Shown: piece after piece, positions 1-7,917 of the stretch | How the letters are laid out: each line of letters opens with the position of its first letter | Numbering within the stretch: the first letter of the stretch is position 1 | Assembly (NCBI RefSeq): GCF_024495425.1 | Contig: NZ_JANHJR010000003.1 | Coordinates: forward strand, 930,001 to 994,000 | Reading direction: 5' to 3' | Length of the DNA stretch: 64,000 bases | Source: Haloarchaeobius litoreus | GTDB taxonomy: Archaea > Halobacteriota > Halobacteria > Halobacteriales > Natrialbaceae | The notes under the pieces: generated by a model | Database searches by the model: none | Told to the model about the DNA's origin: nothing | Seen by the model: only the letters and a program-made list of their open reading frames with translations | Made by a program: the position numbers and the translations under genes

Positions 1-151
1 CGTCACGCAGTCCGACGCGATCCGGAGAGAGCGACGCCCGCCGCTCGGACCAGGCACCGACCCAGCCGCCTGCCCGCTGTCCGGCGGTCGAGCCCGTTCC
101 ATCCCGGCCGTCGGTCCCGCCGGCTGTCCCGTCGTCCCCCGAACTACCCAT
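1..151 (-). CDS. AMP-forming acyl-CoA ligase, N-terminal fragment (cut by window edge)
   Basis: An ATG at 151-149 opens a frame with no stop to base 1, giving 50 residues. After a Gly/Asp-rich leader the protein reads GAWSERRASLSPDRVGLRD, which is how AMP-dependent acyl-CoA ligases begin (Trp, Arg-rich helix, then SPDRxxL). The start overlaps the end of the alpha/beta hydrolase gene by 8 nt on the same strand, so the two are probably co-translated. No catalytic motif lies inside the window. The family forms acyl-CoA from a carboxylate, ATP and CoA; the substrate cannot be told from this fragment. Confidence 0.7.
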   Translation of the reverse strand, partial: MGSSGDDGTAGGTDGRDGTGSTAGQRAGGWVGAWSERRASLSPDRVGLRD

Positions 152-989
152 CGTGTGCCTCCACACCCGCGTGCGCGTCGCCGGCGTGTACCGTCACGTG
201 TCCCCGGATGTTCGCCGTCACGTCGTCCGCGGACTCGATGAAGAACAGGTGCGAGCCCCCCTCGTACAGCTCGAGTTCGGCGTTCGGGAGCGCCGCGGCC
301 AGCCGCTCGCCGTTTGCGACCGGAAGCACGCGGTCGTCGGTGCCGTGGAGCACCAGCGTCGGCAGCGTCAGCTCGTCGAGCCACGGCGTGCTGTCGAAGG
401 CCGCGACCGCGCCGGCCTGGGCGTTCCGTGCGGCCTCCGGCGCGTCGGAGTCGAGCCGCCAGTCGACGATCCGCTCGACGAGTTCCTCGTTCTCCGCGGC
501 GAACTCCCCGGTCATCGCGGGCGTCATCTTGTAGCGGATGGCCTCGCGTTCGTCGTACTCCTCGGGCACGTCGAACATGTACTCCTGTGTCTCCGGGGGG
601 GTCTCGACGGCGTCCTCGCCGCCGTGGGAGGTACAGAGCAGGGTCAACGAGACGGCGCGGTCGTGGTCCCGGGCGTACTGCTGGGCGGTCATCCCGCCCA
701 TGCTCGCGCCGACGACGTGCGCCTCGTCGATGTTCTCGGCGTCGAGGACCGCCTCGAGGTCGCTGGCGAACGCGTCGATGCTGTACGCCTCCGGGTCTTC
801 GGGCACCTCGGACTCGCCCGTCCCCCGGTTGTCGAAGGCGACGGTCCGGTAGTCGTCCAGTCGCTCGCGCTGGAACCGCCACATCCAGCGCGCGTAGCCC
901 AGTCCCTCGCAGAAGGCCACCACCGGCGCGTCCTGCGGTCCGTCCACGTCGTAGGAGATAGTCACCCCGTCGTTGTCCACGGTCGGCAT
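144..989 (-). CDS. alpha/beta hydrolase
   Basis: This 281-residue protein has an alpha/beta-hydrolase fold. The nucleophile elbow GASMGG puts Ser at about residue 96, the acid lies in HGTDDRVLP (Asp 219) and the base in GGSHLFF (His 247). The oxyanion-side HG segment is replaced by CEGLG near residue 30. No signal peptide is visible, so it is probably cytoplasmic. Its downstream partner is an acyl-CoA ligase starting 8 nt before this stop, and a MaoC-type hydratase is divergent upstream. That suggests a role in acyl ester or thioester metabolism, but the substrate is unknown. MenH-like or carboxylesterase activity are both possible. Confidence 0.85.
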   Translation of the reverse strand: MPTVDNDGVTISYDVDGPQDAPVVAFCEGLGYARWMWRFQRERLDDYRTVAFDNRGTGESEVPEDPEAYSIDAFASDLEAVLDAENIDEAHVVGASMGGMTAQQYARDHDRAVSLTLLCTSHGGEDAVETPPETQEYMFDVPEEYDEREAIRYKMTPAMTGEFAAENEELVERIVDWRLDSDAPEAARNAQAGAVAAFDSTPWLDELTLPTLVLHGTDDRVLPVANGERLAAALPNAELELYEGGSHLFFIESADDVTANIRGHVTVHAGDAHAGVEAHDG

Positions 990-1077
990 AGCTGTGGCAA
1001 CGATTGTCGGGATAGAAAAGACCCCGTTTTACATGTTAACCCCTAGCTTGAACCGGGTACGACGTTCCCCTTCGGAC

Positions 1078-1512
1078 ATGACAGTCGCGACGGTGGGGGA
1101 CTCCGCCACGGTACGCATGACGGTATCGACCGACGAGATCGAGGACTACGCCGCGCTCGTCGGCGACGACAACCCGCTCCACGTGGACGACGGCTACGCC
1201 GCCGAGACGATGTTCGAGGGCCGCATCGCCCACGGGATGCTCCCTGCCGGCCTCGTCAGCGCCGCACTCGCCGACCTCCCCGGCGACGTGGTGTACGTCT
1301 CGCAGGACCTCGAGTTCCGCGCGCCGGTCCGCCCCGGCGACACCGTCGAGGCGACGGTCGAGGTCGTCGAGGACCTCGGCGAGGGCCAGCTCCGGGTCAG
1401 CACCACCGCCGAAGTCGACGGCACGACCGTCCTCGGCGGCGAGGCCGTCGTCCTCTCGCTCGCCCACGAGCCCGCCGAGGGCAGCTGCGAGGCCGAAGCC
1501 GGCGCGGACTGA
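1078..1512 (+). CDS. MaoC-family (R)-specific enoyl-CoA hydratase
   Basis: A 144-residue hot-dog fold protein. The MaoC hydratase signature is clear: DYAALVGDDNPLH (catalytic Asp and His region), then FEGRIAHGMLPAGL and PGDTVEATVEV. Proteins of this type hydrate trans-2-enoyl-CoA to (R)-3-hydroxyacyl-CoA, used in fatty-acid breakdown or polyhydroxyalkanoate supply. I chose ATG 1078 because the following residues start the conserved domain; the frame stays open upstream to about 973 but that stretch has no domain content. The gene is divergent from the hydrolase/acyl-CoA ligase pair, sharing an 88-nt intergenic region. Confidence 0.85.
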   Translation: MTVATVGDSATVRMTVSTDEIEDYAALVGDDNPLHVDDGYAAETMFEGRIAHGMLPAGLVSAALADLPGDVVYVSQDLEFRAPVRPGDTVEATVEVVEDLGEGQLRVSTTAEVDGTTVLGGEAVVLSLAHEPAEGSCEAEAGAD

Positions 1513-1541
1513 CGCTGTTCTGGCGTCGCTCGACGCGGGAG

Positions 1542-1560
1542 GTTTACGAATATTGTAGAC
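1542..1560. promoter_or_regulatory. inverted repeat GTTTAC-N7-GTAGAC, copy 1
   Basis: GTTTAC, seven bases, then GTAGAC form an imperfect inverted repeat, preceded by GGA. A second copy of the same arrangement sits at 18351-18369. It lies 30 bp after the MaoC gene and about 190 bp before the primase gene, too far to be the primase TATA box. It could be an operator; the protein that binds it is unknown. Confidence 0.4.
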
Positions 1561-1748
1561 TCTCCACTCTCGGGCGACCCTCGCACCAACCACCACGGCG
1601 CGCGGCTGACGAGGTATGCGGTACGGTCGCGGTCGGGTGGAACTTTCGAGGTGGTGACAGCGACTCGAAAGTCGGCTGAACACCACTCGACACATCCCGT
1701 TGAGACCGACCGTCGCGTTTATCCGCCCGCACTGGGAACGTGACGCCG

Positions 1749-2777
1749 ATGGAGCGTCTCCACGCCCGGTACCCGTTCTTCGCGGCCGCCCGCGAGGCGG
1801 TCGACGCGGCGGCGGTCGACCTCGGCGAGCTGGTCGCCCGGCCCGACGAGCCGGCGGTCGACCGTGCCGTCGACCGGGTCGTGTCCGCGCTCACCGACCA
1901 CACCATCGGCGAGCCCCACGGCGACGACCGCATCGAGCTGCTGTCGTACCCGGTCGCACGTGTCGTCGTCTCGCTGGTGGACGACCCGGTGGTCACCCGG
2001 ACGTACGCGAAGGCGGAGGCCGCGACCGCCCACGAACGGGTGCTCGCGGACCTGGACGACGGGGACGGACTCAAGTTCACCAGCAACGACACCGACCTCA
2101 CGGTCGAGCGGCTCCTCGCGGAGTTCGACCTCGACGACGACGTGGTGCCGACCGACGACGGCTACGAGGTCGCTGTCACGCGGTACCTGCGGCTCGCGGG
2201 CGACCTCGACGACCCGGACTGGCGGCTCCCACGGCGGAGCCTCGCCGACGGCCAGGTGCCGGTCACCCACGACGAACTGCTCGAACTGCTTCGGGCCGCC
2301 ATCGAGGAGCGCGTCGCCGCCGGGCTGCCGTTCGCCGTGCCCGACGCCATCGCCGAGCACCTCGACCACGCCGTCGCCGCCGTCGAGGACGTGCTCTCGG
2401 ACCCGGCCATCCCGACCGAGTTCGAGTCCGTCGAGCCGGCGGCGTTCCCGCCGTGCATGGACGCGCTGCTCGAGCGGGCCCGCGACGGCGAGGAACTGCC
2501 CGACCACTCGTGGCTCGTCCTGCTGTCGTTCTGTGCGACGGTCGGGATGCACGCCGAGGAGGTCGTCGCCATCGTCGACCCGGACGACGAGACGGTCGCC
2601 GAGCGCATCCGCTACGGGATCGAGCGCGTCGCGACGTCGGAGGGCGAGATCGCGTACCCACCGGTGTCGTGTGCAACGATGCAGACGTACGGCGACTGCG
2701 TGAACAAGGACGAGACCTGCGAGACCATCGCGCACCCGCTGTCGTACTACGAGGCACGACTCGCGGCCGACGACTGA
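1749..2777 (+). CDS. priL: DNA primase large subunit PriL
   Basis: The non-catalytic large subunit of archaeal primase, which with PriS synthesises replication primers. From ATG 1749 it has 342 residues beginning MERLHARYPFF, the usual haloarchaeal PriL start. The C-terminal iron-sulfur domain is intact: Cys 236 (FPPC), 308 (PVSC), 317 (YGDC) and 324 (DETC) are the four expected cluster ligands. A GTG nine bases upstream is possible, but a TATA-like TTTAT at 1718-1722 is about 28 nt from the ATG, fitting a leaderless message. PriS is not in the window. The gene ends exactly where the converging small membrane-protein gene ends. Confidence 0.9.
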   Translation: MERLHARYPFFAAAREAVDAAAVDLGELVARPDEPAVDRAVDRVVSALTDHTIGEPHGDDRIELLSYPVARVVVSLVDDPVVTRTYAKAEAATAHERVLADLDDGDGLKFTSNDTDLTVERLLAEFDLDDDVVPTDDGYEVAVTRYLRLAGDLDDPDWRLPRRSLADGQVPVTHDELLELLRAAIEERVAAGLPFAVPDAIAEHLDHAVAAVEDVLSDPAIPTEFESVEPAAFPPCMDALLERARDGEELPDHSWLVLLSFCATVGMHAEEVVAIVDPDDETVAERIRYGIERVATSEGEIAYPPVSCATMQTYGDCVNKDETCETIAHPLSYYEARLAADD

Positions 2778-2999
2778 TTACTCGTCGTCGTCGAGGTCGA
2801 GCCAGTACTGGCGCGTGTAGCCGACGATGGTCATCAGGACGACGAAGCCGGCGATGGCGTAGGCGAGCATCTGGCCTCCCTGGGTACTCAACACACCCGT
2901 GTCGTTCCCGTAGGCCATCCCGACGTAGGCCATGGCGGCGATGACGGCCAGGACAGAGGCGCCGGCGACCACGACCTCCTTGACGGTATCAGCGTCCAT
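2778..2999 (-). CDS. small two-helix membrane protein
   Basis: A 73-residue protein starting MDADTVKEVV. Two hydrophobic helices (about residues 9-30 and 42-62) flank a polar loop, and the tail is acidic (LDLDDDE). It is probably a membrane protein with both ends on the same side. Its stop abuts the priL stop. An in-frame start ten residues further upstream is possible, but the ATG at 2999 begins the conserved-looking part. I do not recognise a family function. Confidence 0.7.
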   Translation of the reverse strand: MDADTVKEVVVAGASVLAVIAAMAYVGMAYGNDTGVLSTQGGQMLAYAIAGFVVLMTIVGYTRQYWLDLDDDE

Positions 3000-3042
3000 C
3001 TCGTGTCGGCGTTTCAGTGGCCGGGACAAAAGCGTGTCGTAC

Positions 3043-4098
3043 TTACGCGACCGACAGCGTCATCGGCTCGAACGACAGGAACGCGGTCTCGTACCCCTCG
3101 TGCCGGGCCACCTGCGGCGGGATGGTCACCCGGAGCGCTACCTCGTCGCCTGACTCCAGCGCGTCGAGGCCGGTGCCGTAGTGGTAGCCGAGCTCGGGGT
3201 CGAGGACGGCGTCGAGCTCCTCGTCGAAGACTGTCTCGCCGTCCCGGGTAACGGTCGCCTCCAGCCCGAGCCGGGGGACGAGCATCCCGTTGTACGGTGT
3301 CCGCGGCGAGACGGCGAGGTGGGTGCCCGCGTCGAACCGGTCCGCCTCGACCGCCTGCACGACGAACTGCGCGTCGCCGGAGCTGGCCGTGCCGACGGTC
3401 GTCCCCGGCAGTTCGTCGGCGGCCGGGGCGATCCCCAGCGGCATGTCCATCGCCGTCATCGCGCCGACCGCGGTCAGATCACCCGCCCGGTCCGGGGTGT
3501 TCTCGTAGGAGATGTTCCCCTTCTCGGCCTCGCTGTAGGAGAGGCCGAGGTCGATGCTCGCGGACTCCTCGAACCGTCCCTCGAACGAACCGGTCGTCCG
3601 GACGCCGCTCAGGCCGCCGATATCGACCTCGACGGTGTATCTCGCGGTGCCGTCGAGCGCGAAGTTCGCCCCGTAGTGAAAGCCCATCGGCTGGGAGAGC
3701 ATCGGGTAGATGACCTCCTCGGAGACGACCTCGTCGTCCTTCGTGACGGTGATGCTGACGCCGGCGTCGGGGACGACGACCCCGGTCTCGGGGTCCCAGA
3801 CCGCGACCATGATGTGGGCCGCGTCGTCGGAGTCGATCGAGTGCTTCGTGACCGCCGAGCCGGAGACCGTCCAGAACCGGTGCGGGTAGCTGTACATCAC
3901 GGCGGCCGCGAAGTCGCCGTCCGTGCCCATATCCTCCATCTGCATCCCCTCGACGTGCGTGGGGTGGTAGACGGCGTCCGGGCGGTCGGAGAGGACCGGC
4001 GGCTGCCCGGCAGTCTGTGTCTCCAGCAGACCGAAACAGCCGGCCAGCCCGGCGCTCGCGGCCCCCGCCGAAGCCGCGAGAAACGTGCGTCTGTGCAT
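3043..4098 (-). CDS. Tat-exported P19/Tp34-like iron-binding lipoprotein
   Basis: The 351-residue protein begins HRRTFLAASAG and has a lipobox LAGC with Cys 21, so it should be exported by Tat and lipid-anchored. A Met/His-rich stretch (HPTHVEGMQMEDMG) follows. The body has two similar beta-sandwich halves, each with a FHYGAN or YHYGTG motif (residues about 160 and 320). This resembles the Fe2+-transport protein family P19/Tp34, which binds metal through Met and His; the haloarchaeal versions are long and uncharacterised. The gene lies 68 nt downstream of a DyP-like peroxidase lipoprotein on the same strand, so the pair may act together in iron capture. The metal is an inference. Confidence 0.7.
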   Translation of the reverse strand: MHRRTFLAASAGAASAGLAGCFGLLETQTAGQPPVLSDRPDAVYHPTHVEGMQMEDMGTDGDFAAAVMYSYPHRFWTVSGSAVTKHSIDSDDAAHIMVAVWDPETGVVVPDAGVSITVTKDDEVVSEEVIYPMLSQPMGFHYGANFALDGTARYTVEVDIGGLSGVRTTGSFEGRFEESASIDLGLSYSEAEKGNISYENTPDRAGDLTAVGAMTAMDMPLGIAPAADELPGTTVGTASSGDAQFVVQAVEADRFDAGTHLAVSPRTPYNGMLVPRLGLEATVTRDGETVFDEELDAVLDPELGYHYGTGLDALESGDEVALRVTIPPQVARHEGYETAFLSFEPMTLSVA

Positions 4099-4166
4099 GT
4101 TGCTGCCTCGGGGACTGACGGAAAAACGGCTTCTGGTTTGCCCGTCGAAACGGTCCGTGTTCCGGC

Positions 4167-5465
4167 CTACTCCGGCTGCGGCGTCGGGAGCGCGCGGTGA
4201 CGGCGCGGCGGCAGCAGGAAGTTCCCGCGGCGCTTGATGAACGTGTACTCCTGGATGCCGTTGTTGACGCGCTGGCGGATGGTCGGGGTGTCGGTCAGGT
4301 CCTCCCCGGCCATCGCGGTCTTCGTCGCGACGAAGTCACCGATGCCCTCCTGCACGGCGAGGAAGTGCAGGCCAGCCTCGCCGCGGTCCGTCGAGTCGAA
4401 GTCGCGACGGAGGATGATCGGCCGGCCGTCCCGCCGTGCCCGGGCCGTCTTCTGTGCGTGGCCGACGCGTCCCGCCGAGCGGGCGTCCTCCCTGACCGTC
4501 TCCGCACAGGCGCCGGCGCCGGAGTCGTCGCCGAGGTTCTCGCCGACGCCCTCGACGGTTCCCTCGTCCGCGTGGGCGGGGCAGAACATCTCCGCGACGC
4601 GCTCGTCCTGGTCCTGCTCGACGTACCAGTCGTCGAGCCGGAGCCGGATCCGCGAGACGTGCTGGGTCGTCCCGCCTGCGAACGGTCCCTCGGCGATGGT
4701 GACGCCGTCCTCCGTCGCCTGGGTCTTCTCGAACCCGGCCTTGAACCCCATGTACAGCGGCGACTCCTCCGGCACGTCGGCCTCCTCCGGGATGCCCGAC
4801 ACGTCGCTGTTCTCCGCCGGGAGGCCGGCACCGACGAAGCCGGTCCGACGGCCCGGGAACTCGTCGGGCAGGTCGAACACGTCGCCGAGGTGGGCGTCCA
4901 TCTCGACGCCGTTGGCGGTGTCGCTGTTGCCCTTCAGGGCCTCCTCGGCCTCGAGCAGCGCCGTCCCGCTGTCGCTGGCGAGGTGGACGACGACGTCGTT
5001 CGTGTCCAGTTCGGGGTCCTCGAAGGAGGTGAGCGCCGCCGGCCCGGGCAGGTCCACGGAGTCGGGCAGGGACTCCTCGAACCGGTCGAAGTAGCGCGGC
5101 GAGTAGCCGATCGTGAACAGCAGTCCCTCGTTCGACCACTCGAAGGCCTGCTCGAGGTTCTGGAGGGCGGATTCGACCGTCTCACTCTCGTCGGCCGTCG
5201 GCGTGCCGTCACCGGCGTAGTCCGCGTACAGGAGGACGTGGTGGCTGGCGAGGACGTGGTTGCCGTGGTCGTCGCTCGGGAGGGCGTCGTTCCAGGCGTG
5301 CTGTCGGTCCGGCAGGCTGCTCGGGTCATCGACGCCCGACGGGACGGACTCGGCGTCGTCGCCGAACCGGCCGAGACAGGCGGAGAGGGCACTCATGCCG
5401 CCGATGGCGACCGCCGACTTGACGAACTCTCGGCGGTCGATTCCGCGGCTCTCGCTGGGACTCAT
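4167..5465 (-). CDS. Tat lipoprotein, DyP-type peroxidase (EfeB-like)
   Basis: A 432-residue protein with twin-arginine signal DRREFVKSAVAIGG and lipobox LSAC (Cys 30). The C-terminal part carries the dye-decolorising peroxidase pattern: GHAQK (candidate proximal haem His, about residue 336), then IILRRDFDS and GLHFLAVQ. In bacteria EfeB is a DyP peroxidase that works with EfeO and EfeU in iron uptake. Here the next gene encodes a P19-like metal-binding lipoprotein. ATG 5465 is chosen because it directly precedes the Tat motif; another ATG nine codons earlier exists. The classical DyP GxxDG motif is not obvious to me, so activity is uncertain. Confidence 0.7.
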   Translation of the reverse strand: MSPSESRGIDRREFVKSAVAIGGMSALSACLGRFGDDAESVPSGVDDPSSLPDRQHAWNDALPSDDHGNHVLASHHVLLYADYAGDGTPTADESETVESALQNLEQAFEWSNEGLLFTIGYSPRYFDRFEESLPDSVDLPGPAALTSFEDPELDTNDVVVHLASDSGTALLEAEEALKGNSDTANGVEMDAHLGDVFDLPDEFPGRRTGFVGAGLPAENSDVSGIPEEADVPEESPLYMGFKAGFEKTQATEDGVTIAEGPFAGGTTQHVSRIRLRLDDWYVEQDQDERVAEMFCPAHADEGTVEGVGENLGDDSGAGACAETVREDARSAGRVGHAQKTARARRDGRPIILRRDFDSTDRGEAGLHFLAVQEGIGDFVATKTAMAGEDLTDTPTIRQRVNNGIQEYTFIKRRGNFLLPPRRHRALPTPQPE

Positions 5466-5519
5466 TGCGATGTGCTTGGAACGCTCCGGCAAAAAACGGC
5501 GTGGTGCGCGAGTCGAAAG

Positions 5520-5613
5520 GGCGAACAGGCGACGAACAGCTGTCGCGCCGGGGTTCGTCGCACACCCGCCCGGGCCGCCGGCGCGCGTCGGTCAGGACAC
5601 GCCGGGGCTGGCC
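5520..5613 (-). repeat. dispersed intergenic element, copy A
   Basis: Read on the minus strand, it opens with GGCCA, then GGCGTGTCCTGACC (within 5613-5590), has a central GGGTGTGCGACGAACCCC (about 5567-5550) and closes with CCTGTTCGCC (5529-5520). The same blocks in the same order occur at 7317-7433, 25270-25354 and 63228-63319. A TATA-like TTATAC lies about 26 nt before the conserved GTGTCC. It sits between the winged-helix gene and the DyP gene, both on the minus strand. Confidence 0.55.
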
Positions 5614-5630
5614 GCGGCTTCGTATAAGAA

Positions 5631-6143
5631 CTACTCGGCGAGTAGCTCGTCGACCAGCAGGGTGAACCGGTCCACGAGGCGCTCGGGCAGCGTGGGCGTC
5701 ACGTCCGAGAGCAGTTCGCCGGTCCGCTCGGGGGTGGCGAGGACCAGCGTGACTCGGTTCCGGGAGTCCCGTCGCTTCCGGACGAGGTCCGCTTCGACGA
5801 GGTTGTCGACGTGGTGTTCGAGCGTGGAGCGAGCGATACCGACCTCGTCGGCGACCGTCGCCGGCCCCTGCGGGCCGCCCTCGATGAGCGTCACGAGCAC
5901 CTCGCGGGTCGTCTCGCGACGGATGAGTGCGACGGCCGCGCGGTCGAACTCGTCGTACTCCGGCGGGTAGTAGTGTGTCCTGCCGAACAGCTCCTCACGG
6001 ACCACCTCGCCAGCGCCGACAAGGTCGCGCACGTGGTACTGGACCTGCCCCGGTGCGACGGGCAGCTCACGGACGAGCTCGTTGAAGTGTACCCCCGGCG
6101 TCTTCTCGATCTCGGTCGCGATGAGTACTCTCGTGTCCGTCAT
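5631..6143 (-). CDS. transcriptional regulator with two winged-helix domains
   Basis: A 170-residue protein with two winged helix-turn-helix units: one at about residues 8-60 (HFNELVRELPVAPGQVQYHV) and one at about 80-140 (TVADEVGIARSTLEHHVDNL). The tandem arrangement is common in haloarchaeal regulators. Its ATG overlaps the TGA of the upstream membrane protein by 4 nt (ATGA), so the two are translationally coupled. A long inverted repeat at 6518-6576 just upstream of the operon is a candidate autoregulatory operator. Confidence 0.8.
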   Translation of the reverse strand: MTDTRVLIATEIEKTPGVHFNELVRELPVAPGQVQYHVRDLVGAGEVVREELFGRTHYYPPEYDEFDRAAVALIRRETTREVLVTLIEGGPQGPATVADEVGIARSTLEHHVDNLVEADLVRKRRDSRNRVTLVLATPERTGELLSDVTPTLPERLVDRFTLLVDELLAE

Positions 6144-6505
6144 TGGTTGACCCCCGTCCCCTGCCGGAGGGACCGCGCGTACCACACCGCACCGACGACG
6201 AGCGCCGTCATCACCACGTCGAGACCGTGCTCGACGAGGTGGTGGGTCGCGTCCGGGAGCATCCCCAGCATCGTGACCCACGCGACGGCAGACCGCGCGG
6301 CGATGGCGGCCAGCGCGAGCACCACGAGCAGAAACGGCCGCGAGCGTCGGCGGACGTAGGCAGCGAGTCCCAGGCCGAGCAGGACGGCCGAGCCGAGCGC
6401 GGCCAGTCCGACGACCGCGAGCAGCACCGGGTCGACGATGGTCGTCTGTGCGTGGAGCGGAGTGCCCCCCGGTGGGAAGCCCATTTGGTCGCTGTAGGTG
6501 TTCAC
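6140..6505 (-). CDS. small membrane protein coupled to a winged-helix regulator (DUF7471-like)
   Basis: A 121-residue protein with three or four predicted membrane helices (about residues 27-50, 56-78, 92-112). The start is GTG at 6505; an ATG at 6484 is an alternative and would still leave all helices. It overlaps the next gene, a winged-helix regulator, by 4 nt. Membrane protein plus regulator pairs of this kind are frequent in haloarchaea; the membrane partner may sense something for the regulator, but that is inference. Confidence 0.75.
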   Translation of the reverse strand: MNTYSDQMGFPPGGTPLHAQTTIVDPVLLAVVGLAALGSAVLLGLGLAAYVRRRSRPFLLVVLALAAIAARSAVAWVTMLGMLPDATHHLVEHGLDVVMTALVVGAVWYARSLRQGTGVNQ

Positions 6506-6517
6506 GACACCTCAATC

Positions 6518-6576
6518 GTTCGATTCGGGTGGAAGACTTACGTACTCCCGACCCCTATTTCCACTCGAATTCGAAC
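6518..6576. promoter_or_regulatory. 17-18 bp inverted repeat in divergent promoter
   Basis: GTTCGATTCGGGTGGAA at 6518-6534 is the reverse complement of TTCCACTCGAATTCGAAC at 6559-6576, apart from one mismatch and one extra base. The arms are 24 nt apart. They lie between the minus-strand membrane protein/regulator operon and the plus-strand SWIM gene, each arm oriented the same way relative to its own gene. This looks like a paired operator controlling both directions. Confidence 0.55.
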
Positions 6577-6679
6577 CGGGCTGAAACGCACGGTTCGATG
6601 GAGCATACCCATGGCGCACACCAGAAGCTCACCCGCGTCAGAGCACCCCGACTCGTCGCCCCCACCGACGACCGATACC

Positions 6680-7297
6680 ATGGCACGGTACACCCGACCC
6701 GTCCCCGCCGACGCCCACCTCGACCCCCGGTCGCGGCGGGCACGGACCGAACCGATGGCTGTCGCCCCGCTCGGGAGCGGCCGCTACGCCGTCGCGACCG
6801 AGCACGGCTCGTACCTCGTCGACGCACGCGAGCACCGCTGTACCTGCCCGGACCACACGTTCCGGGACGAACGCTGCAAGCACCTCCGCCGCGTCGCCAT
6901 CGAGATCACGGAGGGTGCGGTCCCCCCGCCGAGCCACGTCGCCGTCGGCTGTGCCGTCTGTGGTAGCACGACGTTCGTCCATCCGGACGGACCTGAACCG
7001 CACCTCTGCGACCAGCACGCGCTCCGCCGCGGCGACCTCGCCACGGACCGCGAGACGGGCGCGACCGTCCTCGTCGTCGGTGTCTCCCCACGTCGGGCCG
7101 ACGAGGTCCGCATCGAGAGCCACGACTGCACCGTCGCCGAGTACGAGACCAACCGCGCGTACCCCCCGGACGACCCGGTCGTGACCGCCGTCTTCCCCGC
7201 CGGTGCCGAGTTCGACGACGGCACGACGCCGGACTCGCTCCGGGTCTACTCGTTCCCGGTGTCACGACTCCGGCGCGTCGACCCCGACCAGCACTGA
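6680..7297 (+). CDS. SWIM zinc-finger protein
   Basis: A 205-residue protein. The SWIM motif CTCPDHTFRDERCKH (CxC..CxH, residues about 54-68) is intact and is followed by a second zinc-binding-like pair, CAVC and CDQH (residues about 94-117). SWIM domains bind nucleic acid or protein; the haloarchaeal family has no established role. Start ATG 6680 fits the usual length before the RRARTEPM segment; an in-frame ATG at 6611 would add 23 residues of Ser/Pro-rich sequence. It is divergent from the winged-helix operon across the large inverted repeat. Confidence 0.75.
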   Translation: MARYTRPVPADAHLDPRSRRARTEPMAVAPLGSGRYAVATEHGSYLVDAREHRCTCPDHTFRDERCKHLRRVAIEITEGAVPPPSHVAVGCAVCGSTTFVHPDGPEPHLCDQHALRRGDLATDRETGATVLVVGVSPRRADEVRIESHDCTVAEYETNRAYPPDDPVVTAVFPAGAEFDDGTTPDSLRVYSFPVSRLRRVDPDQH

Positions 7298-7316
7298 GGT
7301 TCAAATAGCAGGACGT

Positions 7317-7433
7317 GGCCAACCCGGGCGTGTCCTGACCAGCCATCGTCCGGCGCGACGCGGTCGCGCGGTGTGTCGCCGGACGTCCCCGGGCGTCGCC
7401 TGCACCGGCCGCTCCGCAGCACCCCTGTTCGCC
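7317..7433 (+). repeat. dispersed intergenic element, copy B
   Basis: GGCCA and GGCGTGTCCTGACC (7317-7340), GTGTGTCGCCGGACGTCCCC (7371-7390) and CCTGTTCGCC (7424-7433) match the blocks of copies A, C and D in order. This copy is about 20 bp longer internally. A TATA-like CAAATAGC precedes it by the same distance as in copy A. It fills the gap between the SWIM gene and the 3' end of hjc. Confidence 0.55.
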
Positions 7434-7858
7434 TACTCGTACTCCCCGAGGTCGCGCTTCCGCGAGCCGCCGACGAACTCCTCGAAGTCGGTGCCGTCGC
7501 TGAGCGCCGTCTCCTTCTTCACCCGGTAGTTCCCCCCGTCGGTCGTGTGCAGGTCCGCCGGGTGGAAGAAGAACCAGTCCTCGCGGTCGAAGCGGACCCC
7601 GACCCTGGCCTTCGCGCCGAAGTTCTGCGAGAAGTACAGCAGCGCCTCGATCTCCTCTCCGTCGAGGTAGATGGGCCGCCCCGAGGAGGACTTCGCCTCG
7701 ATGGCGTAGAACCGCTCGCCGTCGCCCGCCAGGACGTCCGGTAGCTCCCGCTCCGTCGCACTCCCGCTCGCCGGCGCACGCATCACCGCGAAGCCGGCCT
7801 CGTCGAGGCGGTTGACGAGCTCGCGCTCCCGCCTGTCGCCCTTGCGGCTGGAACTCAT
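7433..7858 (-). CDS. hjc: Holliday junction resolvase Hjc
   Basis: A 141-residue member of the archaeal Hjc family, which cuts four-way DNA junctions during recombination. The nuclease core is present: basic N-terminus [13 protein letters not shown] (catalytic Glu), then [20 protein letters not shown] with the Asp and the ExK metal site (about residues 41-58). Length and order match the family. It is the first gene after the coiled-coil gene on the same strand, with a 59-nt gap. Confidence 0.9.
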   Translation of the reverse strand: MSSSRKGDRRERELVNRLDEAGFAVMRAPASGSATERELPDVLAGDGERFYAIEAKSSSGRPIYLDGEEIEALLYFSQNFGAKARVGVRFDREDWFFFHPADLHTTDGGNYRVKKETALSDGTDFEEFVGGSRKRDLGEYE

Positions 7859-7917
7859 GGCAGTTCATCGGCGAGCGCCGGTTAAAAATGACCCGTCGTC
7901 GGTCGCGCGGCCGCCGG

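Noticed and set aside
1700-2944. Arg/Pro-rich plus-strand open frame over the primase gene
   Set aside because: It is an out-of-frame shadow: the PriL frame has the four cluster cysteines and family start, this one has only low-complexity Arg repeats.
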